From contig JAZQCD010000008.1 of assembly GCA_045546135.1 (NCBI GenBank), positions 1-64,000 on the forward strand: a stretch of DNA of 64,000 nucleotides. The letters run 5' to 3'. Each line of letters opens with the position of its first letter. Position 1 is the stretch's first letter. The position numbers were made by a program, and so were the translations under genes. The notes below the pieces were generated by a model that was not told the DNA's origin, did no database searches, and was given only the letters and a program-made list of their open reading frames with translations. Below, one piece after another: positions 49,289 through 58,460 of this stretch. The stretch comes from RUG13409 sp045546135 (lineage in GTDB: Bacteria; Bacillota; Clostridia; Peptostreptococcales; Anaerovoracaceae).

Positions 49289-50308
49289 TCAGTTCCTTAA
49301 GTTCCATCCTGCAGGAACAAAGAGTTTATCGTACATGAAGAGAGCGTATCTGTCTGTCATGCCTGCGATATAGTCTTTGACAGCCTCATTTACTCCCCAT
49401 TCTTCAAGGAGCACCTGATACTCTGAAGGAAGCTTATCAGGGTTCTTTACATAGTACTCATAAAGGGAGAATATGAGAGTCTGGACCTTTTCAAGTTCAG
49501 CGTTCTTCTTTACTTCCGGGTTCTTGTATACATTCTCGAACATCCAGTCCCTTAAGACATTCATTTCTTTGGCATAAAGCTCTGACTGAACAACTTCCGG
49601 TCTGTCCCATGAATGCTCTATTATATCCATGACGAGACTGTTTATCCTCTCTCCGTGGGTATATCCGAATAGCTCGAGGCATTCTTTCGGGATCTCGTCT
49701 AAAGTTATGACCCTTGCTCTAAGAGCGTCGTCTATATCGTGATTGATATATGCTATCCTGTCCGAAAGGCTGACTATCTTTCCCTCAGGAGTACCGGGAT
49801 GGTCCTTGCTGCCGTGATTCAGTATTCCGTCCCTTACTTCCCAGGAAAGGTTGAGAGGCTTTCCAGAGGAGGTCTTCTCAATGACATCAACGACACGGAG
49901 GCTCTGAACATTGTGTTTAAAGCCTCCCGGATGTATCTCGTTTAAGAATTCTTCTCCGTTGTGACCAAAGGGTGTATGACCAAGGTCATGGCCCATGGCT
50001 ATGGCCTCCGTCAGGTCTTCGTTTAAATTGAGACCTCTTGCAATGGTCCTGGCTATTTGTGATACCTCAAGGGTATGAGTGAGCCTGGTCCTGTAGTGGT
50101 CCCCTTCAGGGGCAAGGAAGACCTGAGTCTTGTGCATCATACGCCTGAGAGCTTTTGAATGTATTATCCTGTCTCTGTCCCTTTGAAAACAGGTACGAAG
50201 ATCATCCTCTTTTTCTTCTATCAGTCTTCCTTTGCTATCTCTTGCCTTAGAAGCATACTGAGATAAGATATCAAATTCCCTTTTTTCAAGATCTTCTCTA
50301 AGTATCAT
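49289..50308 (-). CDS. dgt: Deoxyguanosinetriphosphate triphosphohydrolase-like protein
   Basis: 339 residues of the HD superfamily. R-T-R-L-T-H-T-L-E-V about 72-81 and G-H-D-L-G-H-T-P-F-G-H about 107-117 give the metal-binding H...HD, and Y-I-N-H-D-I-D-D-A about 192-200 the last Asp. Splits dNTPs (dGTP first) to nucleoside and triphosphate. It lies 24 bases after dut, so both keep the nucleotide pool clean. Proper in Clostridia upstream of dnaG. Confidence 0.95.
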   Translation of the reverse strand: MILREDLEKREFDILSQYASKARDSKGRLIEEKEDDLRTCFQRDRDRIIHSKALRRMMHKTQVFLAPEGDHYRTRLTHTLEVSQIARTIARGLNLNEDLTEAIAMGHDLGHTPFGHNGEEFLNEIHPGGFKHNVQSLRVVDVIEKTSSGKPLNLSWEVRDGILNHGSKDHPGTPEGKIVSLSDRIAYINHDIDDALRARVITLDEIPKECLELFGYTHGERINSLVMDIIEHSWDRPEVVQSELYAKEMNVLRDWMFENVYKNPEVKKNAELEKVQTLIFSLYEYYVKNPDKLPSEYQVLLEEWGVNEAVKDYIAGMTDRYALFMYDKLFVPAGWNLRN

Positions 50309-50332
50309 TTTTATCCCCTTTCCTATATGGTC

Positions 50333-50815
50333 CTATACCCCTGTAGAACCAAAACCGCCTTTTCTGATGCCAACGGCATCATCGTCTTCCGTTATACCGT
50401 AAGGGAGGAATATTGCCTGCGCAAAGGCTTTACCTGCTTCGATTTCTAGGGTCTTACCAAGTTTTGAATCATTGGTCATGGTTATGATGATATGACCTTC
50501 GTTATCGGCATAATAGTAATCAGAATCTATGACGCCGCAGGTATTGTCAAGCTGGAAGCGGTACTTTGTACCAAGGCCGCTCTTTGGAAGCACAAACAGC
50601 ACCCAACCCTCCTTAATCTTAACACGGAGTCCTGTCGCAATTTTTGTACTCTTCCCGACACCCAGCACAAAGCTTTTAGGTGAGATCAGGTCGTAACCTG
50701 CAGATCCTGCTGTAGCTCTTTTTGGCAATACTATATTGTCGTAAGTGCCCGGTGCATCAGTATCCTTTTCATATTGATCTTTAGAAACTTTTTCAAATTT
50801 ACCGACTCTGTTCAT
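50333..50815 (-). CDS. dut: dUTP diphosphatase
   Basis: 160 residues with five trimeric dUTPase motifs: A-G-S-A-G-Y-D-L (37-44), L-P-K-S-G-L-G (motif 2, Lys in place of the usual Arg), G-V-I-D-S-D-Y (motif 3), G-K-A-F-A-Q-A-I-F-L (motif 4) and G-G-F-G-S-T-G (motif 5, at the C-terminus). It keeps uracil out of DNA. The insertion around N-D-S-K-L-G is slightly longer than in short bacterial forms. Own extended -10 promoter. Confidence 0.93.
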   Translation of the reverse strand: MNRVGKFEKVSKDQYEKDTDAPGTYDNIVLPKRATAGSAGYDLISPKSFVLGVGKSTKIATGLRVKIKEGWVLFVLPKSGLGTKYRFQLDNTCGVIDSDYYYADNEGHIIITMTNDSKLGKTLEIEAGKAFAQAIFLPYGITEDDDAVGIRKGGFGSTGV

Positions 50816-50845
50816 TTTCTTGCTCCGTTCATTTAAATCCTTATC

Positions 50846-50854
50846 ATTATACCA
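50846..50854 (-). promoter_or_regulatory. Extended -10 promoter of dut-dgt
   Basis: TGG-TATAAT on the minus strand; there is only a poor -35 (AGATTT) 17 bases upstream. About 30 bases before the dut ATG. Confidence 0.55.
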
Positions 50855-50889
50855 AATCTCATAGCCCTAAATCTACTGCACAGGTATAC

Positions 50890-50919
50890 AAAAAGCGGCG
50901 GACAAACTATGCCGCCGCT
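50890..50919 (-). terminator. Terminator of rpsO-pnp
   Basis: AGCGGCGG / CCGCCGCT arms with a ten-base loop followed by TTTTTG on the minus transcript, 72 bases after the pnp stop. Confidence 0.82.
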
Positions 50920-50991
50920 GTATCATCTTAAGCTAAATATAGAACCTTTTCTTTTTCATTGTCATAAATGCTGCTGCAAAGGAAATGCTGA

Positions 50992-53124
50992 TTACTCTTC
51001 TTCGCCTGCCTTGATGATAGGTGTATCTTCAAGACCTATTCTTGTAAGGTTTACTCTGCCCTGCTTGTCTATTTCACTGCACTTTACCGTGACAGTATCG
51101 CCGACATTGAGAACGTCTGTTACCTTCTCTACTCTGCCTTTGCAGATCTTTGAAATATGGAGAAGTCCGTCTTTTCCCGGAAGGCATTCGATGAATGCGC
51201 CAAAGTCCATAAGTCTTACGACCTTGCCCGTATAGATCTTGCCCGGCTCGATGTCTGCTATTACGAGCTCGATCTCTTTCTTTGCTGCTTCGAGAGAATC
51301 AAGATCCGGAGATGCGATATATACTGTACCGTCATCTTCGATATCGACTGTAGCGCCGGTCCTTGCGATGATTCCGTTGATGGTATCTCCGCCCTTACCG
51401 ATGACGAGTCTGATCTTGTCTTCAGGAACATGCATGGTGTAGATCCTTGGAGCATACTTGGAGAGTTCTGCTCTTGGCTCAGATATCTCTTCGAGCATCT
51501 GCTTCATGATGAACATCCTGCCTTCTCTTGCCTGCCGGAGTGCCTTCCAAAGTATATCTCTTGAAAGTCCGTGGACCTTGATATCCATCTGGATAGCTGT
51601 AACGCCAAGTTCAGTTCCTGCTACCTTAAAGTCCATATCTCCAAGGAAGTCTTCCATTCCCTGGATATCTGAAAGGATAGCCATTTCGGATGTTCCGTCT
51701 TCTTTGACTCTTTCGATAAGTCCCATTGCGATACCTGCAACAGGTCTCTTGATAGGAACGCCTGCGTCCATGAGCGCGAGAGTGCTTCCGCAAACTGAAG
51801 CCTGAGAGCTTGATCCGTTGGAAGAAAGAACTTCAGAGACGACTCTGATAGCATATGGGAACTCTTCCTTTGACGGGATAACAGGAAGGAGTGCTCTTTC
51901 AGCAAGGGCTCCGTGTCCTATCTCTCTTCTTCCCGGTGAACGAGGAGGCTTTGCTTCGCCTGTACAGAATCCCGGGAAATTGTACTGATGCATGTAGCGC
52001 TTTTCGGTCTCTTCAGAGAGTCCTTCAAGTCTTTGTGCATCGTCAAGTGTACCAAGTGTACATACGGAAAGTACCTGTGTCTGACCTCTCTTGAAAAGTC
52101 CTGTTCCGTGAGCTCTCGGAAGAAGACCTGTTTCACACCAGATAGGTCTGATCTCATCGAGTTTTCTGTTATCAGGTCTGATGCCCTCATCGAGTATCAT
52201 GGACCTGACCTGTTCCTTACGAATGTTGTAAAGAACTGATGCGATGTCTTTTCCGCCTTCAGGATAGATTTCAGCAAAGTGCTCGATGGTATCAGCATCT
52301 ACTGCATCCATGTTGTCGAGTCTTTCCTGCTTATCGAAGGTCAGGATAGCATCATGCATCTTCTGTGTAGCATATTCTCTTACTGCAGCATCGATCTCGT
52401 CAGCAGGTTTGTAAAGTTCGATCTCCATCTTTGGCTTACCGACTTCTGCAACGATATCTTTGATGAATCTGCAGATCTTTTTGATCTCTTCATGTCCGAA
52501 CATGATAGCGTCGAGCATGACTTCTTCAGGGATCTCCTGTGCGCCAGCTTCTACCATCATGATGGCTTCTTCTGTACCTGCAACATACATGGAAAGGTCA
52601 GATACCTCTCTTTGTGCAAGTGTTGGGTTGATGACAAACTGTCCGTCAACTCTTCCGATCTGAACGGATCCTGTAGGACCGTCCCATGGAATGTCGGAAA
52701 CTGCAAGAGCTACTGATGAACCTATCATTGCGCATATCTCCGGTGCGCAGTCAAGATCCATTGACATTACAGTAGCCTGTACCTCTACATCATTGTAGAA
52801 TCCCTTTGGAAAAAGAGGACGAAGAGGTCTGTCCATAAGTCTGCACTTTAAAATGGCTGCATCTGCAGGTCTTCCCTCTCTTTTGATGAATCCTCCGGGG
52901 ATCTTTCCTTGGGCATATTGCTTTTCTTCATAATCGCAGGAAAGCGGGAAGAAGTCTGCTCCTTCTCTTGGTTCCTTTGATGCGCATGCAGTCACGTTTA
53001 CGACTGTATCGCCGTATCTGACCCATACCTGTCCGTTAGTTTGCTCGCAGACCTTTCCGATCTCGAGTTCCATCAGTCTGCCTCCGATCGCAGTCCTGAA
53101 TGTTCTGTAATCTGTAAATCTCAT
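50992..53124 (-). CDS. pnp: Polynucleotide phosphorylase
   Basis: 710 residues: two RNase PH-like domains (F-F-P-L-S-C-D-Y-E-E-K-Q-Y-A-Q-G-K-I-P-G-G-F at 75-96 region; R-A-H-G-T-G-L-F-K-R-G-Q-T-Q near 333), an all-alpha linker, a KH domain (V-I-G-K-G-G-D-T-I-N) and an S1 domain (G-K-V-V-R-L-M-D-F-G-A-F). It degrades RNA 3'-5' with phosphate. AGGAG precedes the ATG. Directly after rpsO, as in most bacteria. Confidence 0.98.
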   Translation of the reverse strand: MRFTDYRTFRTAIGGRLMELEIGKVCEQTNGQVWVRYGDTVVNVTACASKEPREGADFFPLSCDYEEKQYAQGKIPGGFIKREGRPADAAILKCRLMDRPLRPLFPKGFYNDVEVQATVMSMDLDCAPEICAMIGSSVALAVSDIPWDGPTGSVQIGRVDGQFVINPTLAQREVSDLSMYVAGTEEAIMMVEAGAQEIPEEVMLDAIMFGHEEIKKICRFIKDIVAEVGKPKMEIELYKPADEIDAAVREYATQKMHDAILTFDKQERLDNMDAVDADTIEHFAEIYPEGGKDIASVLYNIRKEQVRSMILDEGIRPDNRKLDEIRPIWCETGLLPRAHGTGLFKRGQTQVLSVCTLGTLDDAQRLEGLSEETEKRYMHQYNFPGFCTGEAKPPRSPGRREIGHGALAERALLPVIPSKEEFPYAIRVVSEVLSSNGSSSQASVCGSTLALMDAGVPIKRPVAGIAMGLIERVKEDGTSEMAILSDIQGMEDFLGDMDFKVAGTELGVTAIQMDIKVHGLSRDILWKALRQAREGRMFIMKQMLEEISEPRAELSKYAPRIYTMHVPEDKIRLVIGKGGDTINGIIARTGATVDIEDDGTVYIASPDLDSLEAAKKEIELVIADIEPGKIYTGKVVRLMDFGAFIECLPGKDGLLHISKICKGRVEKVTDVLNVGDTVTVKCSEIDKQGRVNLTRIGLEDTPIIKAGEEE

Positions 53125-53146
53125 TTCTTCTCCTAAACACGAACTA

Positions 53147-53170
53147 AGGCGGAGACCCCTGTCTCCGCCT
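53147..53170 (-). promoter_or_regulatory. Hairpin between rpsO and pnp
   Basis: AGGCGGAGAC and GTCTCCGCCT form a perfect 10-base stem, four-base loop, with no T-run afterwards. In E. coli a stem here is cut by RNase III and controls pnp; this hairpin may serve similarly or be a weak terminator. Confidence 0.6.
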
Positions 53171-53182
53171 CAAATAAATTAA

Positions 53183-53449
53183 TTACTTTCTCAGACCAAG
53201 TCTTGCTATAAGGTTTCTGTAACGCTCAATGTCCTTTTCTCTGAGATATGCAAGGAGATTTCTTCTGTGTCCGACCATCTTTAAAAGTCCTCTACGAGAA
53301 TGGTTGTCCTTTGCATGTGTCTTGAGGTGCTCGTTGAGCTCGTTGATCCTGTAAGTAAGGATAGCTACCTGAACCTCAGGGGATCCTGTATCGTTCTCAC
53401 AGGTTGCATATTCCTTCATGATCTGTTCTTTTATTTCTTTTGTAAGCAT
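53183..53449 (-). CDS. rpsO: 30S ribosomal protein S15
   Basis: 88 residues, standard length. G-S-P-E-V-Q-V-A-I-L-T-Y-R-I about 23-36, H-S-R-R-G-L-L about 49-55 and V-G-H-R-R-N-L-L-A-Y-L about 58-68. It binds 16S rRNA helices 20-22. ATG at 53449 is taken because AAAGGAG stands nine bases before it; a longer upstream reading has no ribosome site. Confidence 0.98.
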   Translation of the reverse strand: MLTKEIKEQIMKEYATCENDTGSPEVQVAILTYRINELNEHLKTHAKDNHSRRGLLKMVGHRRNLLAYLREKDIERYRNLIARLGLRK

Positions 53450-53584
53450 AAAAATAAACTCCTTTGTTTTAAATGCATTCGCCTCAAACAAGGATGTCCG
53501 TCGGAGATTCGGAGCTCTTTGTAAGAGGTAGATTTAGTTGACAAGATATTTAACCACAATTAAGGCCGTTTGTAAAGCAATATT

Positions 53585-54190
53585 TCATATAATATTCTTT
53601 TCTTTGAGCCGTCCTCTCAGATCTTCTGCATTCTTGAATATGACCGTATCCATACCGACTACATGAGCTCCGGCAAGGTTTAGATGATTGTTGTCAATAA
53701 AAATACACTCCTCTGCCTTAAGGTCAAACCTTTCAAGAAGGAGCTTATAGATCTCAGGCTGAGGCTTTACCATCTTAACATAGGCAGAAACAAGTATGCC
53801 GTCAAAATACTCGCTGCCCGGTATCTTATTCCAATATTCGCTGTGCTTTGATCCTGCATTTGAAAGAAGATATATCTTGTAGCCTGCTTCTTTCAGTTCT
53901 CTTACTATATCGCTCACTCCTTCAACAGGAAGGACAGGATCGAACCATTTGCATACCATGCCCCTTAGTGCTTCGTGAAGTCTTTCCGGCATCTCTTTGC
54001 AAAGCTCATCAGCATAATCTTCTTCTTTTAGATAACCCCAATCTACAAGGGACCATTTAGGTCCGTCAAAATATATCTTATCTAATACAAGCTTTTTATC
54101 TTCATCAGATAAGTCATATCTATTTATGAATACTTCCGGTAAAAAGTGCATGAGCACATCGCCCATGTCGAATACTATGTTTTTGATCAA
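53585..54190 (-). CDS. HAD-superfamily phosphatase (YihX-like, subfamily IA)
   Basis: 201 residues. Motif I is F-D-M-G-D-V-L, with Gly where the acid/base Asp normally stands two residues after the nucleophile, as in the YihX/epoxide-hydrolase-like group that has D-x-G-x-V. Motif II L-L-S-N-A-G about 111-116, Lys near 140 (V-K-P-Q-P-E) and motif IV F-I-D-N-N about 160. Relatives remove phosphate from sugar 1-phosphates. It follows the second ABC operon but a terminator lies between. Confidence 0.87.
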   Translation of the reverse strand: MIKNIVFDMGDVLMHFLPEVFINRYDLSDEDKKLVLDKIYFDGPKWSLVDWGYLKEEDYADELCKEMPERLHEALRGMVCKWFDPVLPVEGVSDIVRELKEAGYKIYLLSNAGSKHSEYWNKIPGSEYFDGILVSAYVKMVKPQPEIYKLLLERFDLKAEECIFIDNNHLNLAGAHVVGMDTVIFKNAEDLRGRLKEKNII

Positions 54191-54211
54191 TCTTTAACTC
54201 CGTTCTTTCGC

Positions 54212-54242
54212 AAAAACTGTCCGGCATTGATGCCGGGCAGTT
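54212..54242 (-). terminator. Terminator of the second ABC operon
   Basis: AACTG-CCGGCA arms pair with TGCCGG-CAGTT, with one opposed G/T, then TTTTTG on the minus transcript. It falls between the permease gene and the HAD gene. Confidence 0.78.
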
Positions 54243-54256
54243 TCATTTCATATATT

Positions 54257-56155
54257 TTATTCGGTCAGTGCTGCTTCAGCAGTCTTTTCCTTTTTCTTAA
54301 AGATCTTGTCAAAAAATTCTTTGCGTCTCTTCTTTGCTTCAAGTCTTTCGGCAAGATCTCTTGCTCCTACTCCGTAAACGAGCCACAAAATGACTCCTGA
54401 TACGATCATGATGAACACTGTAGATGCACAGCGCCTTCCGGATGCATTCATATTGAATCCGTACATGCCCTCGTCATGAGTCATAGCCTGAATGACCATG
54501 GCATAGGTCCTTCCGTAGGAACTGGCAAATGCTGCAGACATATCGTACTCTGTAAATAATGCGTTGAAATTGAGCGCGAATACTGCAAGAACGCTCGGCA
54601 GTATGATCGGAAGCTTTACCTTAAGGAAGGTCCTTACAGGACTTGACCCGAGATTCTTAGCAGCGTCTTCAAGTTCTCCGTCTATGGAATAGAATGCAGC
54701 CTTTATCATCCTCAAACTGAATGGGAGTTTTGTGACTACATATGCCATTATTATCAAGAGTTTTACGTTATCTGCGAAATAAAGGTTCTGATTTCCTACA
54801 TACCATACGCTCTCGCTGTTAAAGAATATACGGTATGAATAGCAAATGAGTATGGTCGGTAGCAGCCACGGGAAGAGGAGCGAATACTCGAGAACTGTAC
54901 CGCTCTTTTTGTGCTTTGAAATATATTCGCAAGCAATGACTACAATGACGCAGGCAAGAAGCGCCGCAACAGCAGAAAGGAAGAAACTCATCTTGATGCC
55001 TCCGAGAGTTGCCTCATTGGAGAAAACACCTGATATGGCACCTTCTCTTGTCTTGTATACGCCTCTTGATGTCATATACTCATAATCCTGCTGACCAAAG
55101 TAATTTATCAAAGTCCAATTCTTTAGATCCAGCTTCTTTAAACTTATAGCTGAATAGGTCTGGAAACTGAATATGATGATCATCACTACAGGAGTCATGT
55201 AAATGATGAACAGGACATATGCATATATATGCGCTATGACGTTGGCTACAGGATTGTCTATCTTTTGCTTTTGGAGCTTTGCCTTCGTCTTCGAAACAGA
55301 AAGGTAGTGCCCTTTTCTCTCATATGCCGTAAGTACCGTGAGAAGCACTATAGTGAATATGGCCAGTATGATGGAAAGAAGAGCTGCTCTTGCCTGAGGA
55401 AAGGATTCGTCTGCTGATGAACTGCCTGCAAGTCTTACTATCTCCGGGTTTATGGAGTCATAACCAAGGAGCGTAGGAGAGGACATGGCGCAAAGGCCTG
55501 TGATGAATGTCATGACTGTAAGTGAGAACAGCGTCGGGATCAAAGTAGGAAGAACGACTTTCCAAAGTACTTTGAAAGGATTTGCTCCCATATTCCTTGC
55601 TGCTTCTACAGTGTTATAGTCTATGCCCCTTATGGCATTCCTCAGGAAAAGCATATGGTTACTGGTACAGGCGAAAGTCATAGTAAAGACTACAGCTCCG
55701 TAACCGGTGAACCAGGTCTTCGATAGCCCCGGGAAAGCATTGGTAAGAAGAGGCGTCAGTATTCCGTCATTGGCATAAAGGAACATGTATCCTGTAACAA
55801 GGGCAACACCTGAATAGATCATGGTGGTCATATAGCCCATTCTCAGGATCTTAGCACCCTTGATATCGAAATACTCAGTCAGAAGCACTATGGATATACC
55901 TACGAGGTTTACTGTGATAACGAGGACCACTGCAAGCCTTAGGGAGTTCCACACATAGTTCTTCATGTTACCTGCAAGGAAGAATCTGATGACAGCAAAA
56001 GGATCCGGATCTCCCGATGCGGTCTTTTCTCTGAATATGCTGGTAAGTGTGTTCCAGCAGGGAACTACCATAAATCCAAGGAAAAGATAAGCAAAGAATA
56101 CCAGCATCAGACTCCTGAATATGAATATGCTGTCGAAACGCTTTTCTTTAAGCAT
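54257..56155 (-). CDS. ABC transporter permease, two fused MetI-type domains
   Basis: 632 residues, about twelve membrane helices in two permease units joined by a charged linker near 290-310. EAA loops: E-A-A-R-N-M-G-A-N about 183 and E-D-A-A-K-N-L-G-S-S about 510. It has a basic/acidic C-terminal tail. Same FbpB/ThiP layout as the permease at 22-23.8 kb but 85 residues longer and clearly a different family branch. Two bases separate it from the ATPase stop. Confidence 0.91.
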   Translation of the reverse strand: MLKEKRFDSIFIFRSLMLVFFAYLFLGFMVVPCWNTLTSIFREKTASGDPDPFAVIRFFLAGNMKNYVWNSLRLAVVLVITVNLVGISIVLLTEYFDIKGAKILRMGYMTTMIYSGVALVTGYMFLYANDGILTPLLTNAFPGLSKTWFTGYGAVVFTMTFACTSNHMLFLRNAIRGIDYNTVEAARNMGANPFKVLWKVVLPTLIPTLFSLTVMTFITGLCAMSSPTLLGYDSINPEIVRLAGSSSADESFPQARAALLSIILAIFTIVLLTVLTAYERKGHYLSVSKTKAKLQKQKIDNPVANVIAHIYAYVLFIIYMTPVVMIIIFSFQTYSAISLKKLDLKNWTLINYFGQQDYEYMTSRGVYKTREGAISGVFSNEATLGGIKMSFFLSAVAALLACVIVVIACEYISKHKKSGTVLEYSLLFPWLLPTILICYSYRIFFNSESVWYVGNQNLYFADNVKLLIIMAYVVTKLPFSLRMIKAAFYSIDGELEDAAKNLGSSPVRTFLKVKLPIILPSVLAVFALNFNALFTEYDMSAAFASSYGRTYAMVIQAMTHDEGMYGFNMNASGRRCASTVFIMIVSGVILWLVYGVGARDLAERLEAKKRRKEFFDKIFKKKEKTAEAALTE

Positions 56156-56156
56156 A

Positions 56157-57179
56157 CTATGCCTCCTTTACCTCATAGCTCATGATGTTTGCCGGGTTAA
56201 AGGAAACTCTGATGCTCTCCCCTTCTACGAATGGTGTAGTTCCGTCGTTTTTCTCTATGACTCTCAATGTCTGACCAAAGGCCTGAACCGTATACTTTAT
56301 ATACAGTCCGTAATACTCTGATGAAGTTACTATTCCGTCGAAATAGAAGTGCTTGTCATCTTCAGGTTTATTGACGTGAAGTCTTTCGAGCCTGATATAG
56401 TGATGGGCTTTTGGATCGATATCGACGCCTTTATTTATAAGCTCCTGAACTATTCCGTCTTCAAGTCTGTTTATGTCTCCTATGAAGTTGCAGACGAACT
56501 CTGTAGCGGAATGGTTGTAGATCTCGTTTGGAGTACCTATCTGCTCTATGCAGCCGTTGTTGAATACAGCGATCCTGTCTGAAAGTGTAAGAGCTTCTTC
56601 CTGGTCGTGCGTAACATAAATAGATGTGATACCAAAGTCCTTTTGCATCTTTTTGAGCTCGTTTCTGAGCTGGACCCTGAGTTTAGCATCAAGGTTTGAA
56701 AGAGGCTCGTCAAGGCAGATAACGCTTGGATTAGTTACAAGCGCTCTTGCTATGGCGACTCTTTGCTGCTGTCCGCCGGAAAGCTGCGCAACAGCCTTTG
56801 CAAGCTGCTCATCGCTGAGGTCTACCTTCTTTGCAATATCTCTTACCTTTTCATCTATCTCAGCTTTGCTGAGCTTCTTTATCTTAAGACCGAATGCGAT
56901 ATTGTCATATACGGTCATGGTCGGGAACAATGCATAGCTCTGAAAAACAATACCGATATTTCTTTTCTCGATAGGAACATTGGTAATGTCTTTATCATCC
57001 ATGAAAACGGTCCCGGATGCAGGTTTGATAAAGCCGGTTATAGTTCTTAAAGTCGTAGTCTTGCCGCAGCCTGAAGGTCCGAGGAAAGTAAAGAACTCAC
57101 CTTCTTTGACATATACATTTATGTCATGAAGTGCTGTAAAATCATCAAATTTGACTACGATATTGTTTAATTTGATCAT
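56157..57179 (-). CDS. ABC transporter ATP-binding protein
   Basis: 340 residues. Walker A G-P-S-G-C-G-K-T-T-T, V-F-Q-S-Y Q-loop, L-S-G-G-Q-Q-Q-R signature, Walker B I-C-L-D-E-P-L and T-H-D-Q-E H-loop; C-terminal TOBE-like part. I choose ATG at 57179 (AAAGG before it) over an in-frame ATG at 57227 that lies in a hairpin. Works with the permease downstream and binding protein upstream. Confidence 0.94.
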   Translation of the reverse strand: MIKLNNIVVKFDDFTALHDINVYVKEGEFFTFLGPSGCGKTTTLRTITGFIKPASGTVFMDDKDITNVPIEKRNIGIVFQSYALFPTMTVYDNIAFGLKIKKLSKAEIDEKVRDIAKKVDLSDEQLAKAVAQLSGGQQQRVAIARALVTNPSVICLDEPLSNLDAKLRVQLRNELKKMQKDFGITSIYVTHDQEEALTLSDRIAVFNNGCIEQIGTPNEIYNHSATEFVCNFIGDINRLEDGIVQELINKGVDIDPKAHHYIRLERLHVNKPEDDKHFYFDGIVTSSEYYGLYIKYTVQAFGQTLRVIEKNDGTTPFVEGESIRVSFNPANIMSYEVKEA

Positions 57180-57194
57180 GATGCGTGACCTTTC

Positions 57195-57227
57195 AAAAAA
57201 ATGGCGAGCCAAAAAATGGCTCGCCAT
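57195..57227 (-). terminator. Attenuator hairpin between binding-protein and ATPase genes
   Basis: ATGGCGAGCCA and TGGCTCGCCAT form perfect 11-base arms, five-base loop, followed by seven Ts before AAAGG. It is a full intrinsic terminator inside an operon, so most transcripts should stop after the binding protein and a fraction reads through. Confidence 0.85.
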
Positions 57228-57243
57228 ATGGAGTTAAAAACTA

Positions 57244-58437
57244 TTATTTCTTCTGTGTGAGTGTTGCCCAATCAAGAGTATCCCAGTTTGGTTCTGCAGG
57301 AGCATCCTTCTGGTCTGCCCAGTAGAATCCAAGATTTGTCATGATGTTTGTCCACTCTGCAGAGTGTGCACCAACATACTCAGCATAGTTCATGTCTGTT
57401 CCTTCGACTTTGTTGAGTGCGAAGTTCTTGATGGTGTAGATGACAGGTGTCTCAGGATATACCTTTGCAGCAGCTTCTGTGTTGCAAGGATAGCTGTCGA
57501 ACTGTTCTGCCCATGCAGCCTGAACGTCAGCGCTGCCGAACCATTCTGCGAATGCCTTTACCTGTGCTGTCTGAGCTTCTGTACGGCCTTCCTTTTCGAG
57601 GATTCCGAGGTACTCAGCAATGTAGTATGTACCGTCTTCGATGTCAACGAGCTTCCATGTGTCGTTTGTCAGAGGATGCTCAGAGTTCTTATCTGCCTCG
57701 TCAAGCTTTCCGTAAAGGGAGCTGGAGTAGAATGTGGAGACCTGTACGTCGCCCTTGTTGAGAGGATCGAATCCATAGGAATCACCTGTGAAGTAGCCGT
57801 TTGCGCAATACTTCCAAAGTGTCTTCCAACCTTCAACGGAGATTCCGCCTGCAGGGGATGTAGGATCTGTGAATGCATAGAGCATGGAGTTGTTGATGTT
57901 GGCGTTAGTTGTTCCGCCTACCTTGCCCTGTCTGTACCACTTGTAACCGCAGTCAACGATGTCTGCCCAGTGCTTGAAGTGGAGTTCCTGTCCGTTTGTT
58001 CCGTACTCATCTGTTCTGTAGAGCATGAGTATGTTCTGTATTACGAGTCCGTATGCCTTTCCGTCATACTTGAAATCTCCGACTTTGTCAGCCCATGTAG
58101 GTGTCCAGTCAGCAAGTTTCAGATTCTCGTATGTTCCGTTGATGACCTGTCCCCAACGAGTCTCATTGAGTCCGAAGAGTATATCTCCGTCCTTCTTCTC
58201 GTTAGCGGCCTGAACAGCTGCTGTATCTCCGGAAATAACTGAGTTGTCATCGATGGAGATATTGAATCCTGCTTTCTTTGCATAGTCAACGAACCATGTT
58301 ACACGCTCTGTGGAGTTGGAGTTGGAATAGATACGGATGACATAATCCTTGTCAGCCTCAGCTTCCTTTGGCTTTCCGCATGCTGCAAATCCAAGCACCA
58401 TAACGAGTGCAAGAATAACTGCTAATACTTTTTTCAT
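57244..58437 (-). CDS. ABC transporter substrate-binding lipoprotein (iron/thiamine/phosphonate class)
   Basis: 397 residues. Signal peptide ends V-L-G-F-A-A-C-G, lipidated Cys20. Mature part is a type II binding fold: Y-V-I-R-I-Y-S-N-S-N lobe start, D-I-L-F-G-L-N about 85-91 hinge region, and Y-P-C-N-T about 330. It is rich in Trp/Tyr. The class binds iron(III), thiamine, polyamines, phosphonates or sugar phosphates; no Tyr pair of clear ferric type is visible, so ligand unknown. AGGAGG stands before the ATG. Strong own promoter, first gene of the operon. Confidence 0.86.
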   Translation of the reverse strand: MKKVLAVILALVMVLGFAACGKPKEAEADKDYVIRIYSNSNSTERVTWFVDYAKKAGFNISIDDNSVISGDTAAVQAANEKKDGDILFGLNETRWGQVINGTYENLKLADWTPTWADKVGDFKYDGKAYGLVIQNILMLYRTDEYGTNGQELHFKHWADIVDCGYKWYRQGKVGGTTNANINNSMLYAFTDPTSPAGGISVEGWKTLWKYCANGYFTGDSYGFDPLNKGDVQVSTFYSSSLYGKLDEADKNSEHPLTNDTWKLVDIEDGTYYIAEYLGILEKEGRTEAQTAQVKAFAEWFGSADVQAAWAEQFDSYPCNTEAAAKVYPETPVIYTIKNFALNKVEGTDMNYAEYVGAHSAEWTNIMTNLGFYWADQKDAPAEPNWDTLDWATLTQKK

Positions 58438-58460
58438 TATATAACCTCCTATAACTTACG

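Noticed and set aside
57180..57227. ATPase start at ATG 57227
   Set aside because: It lies in a terminator hairpin and has no ribosome site; the ATG at 57179 fits the family N-terminus.
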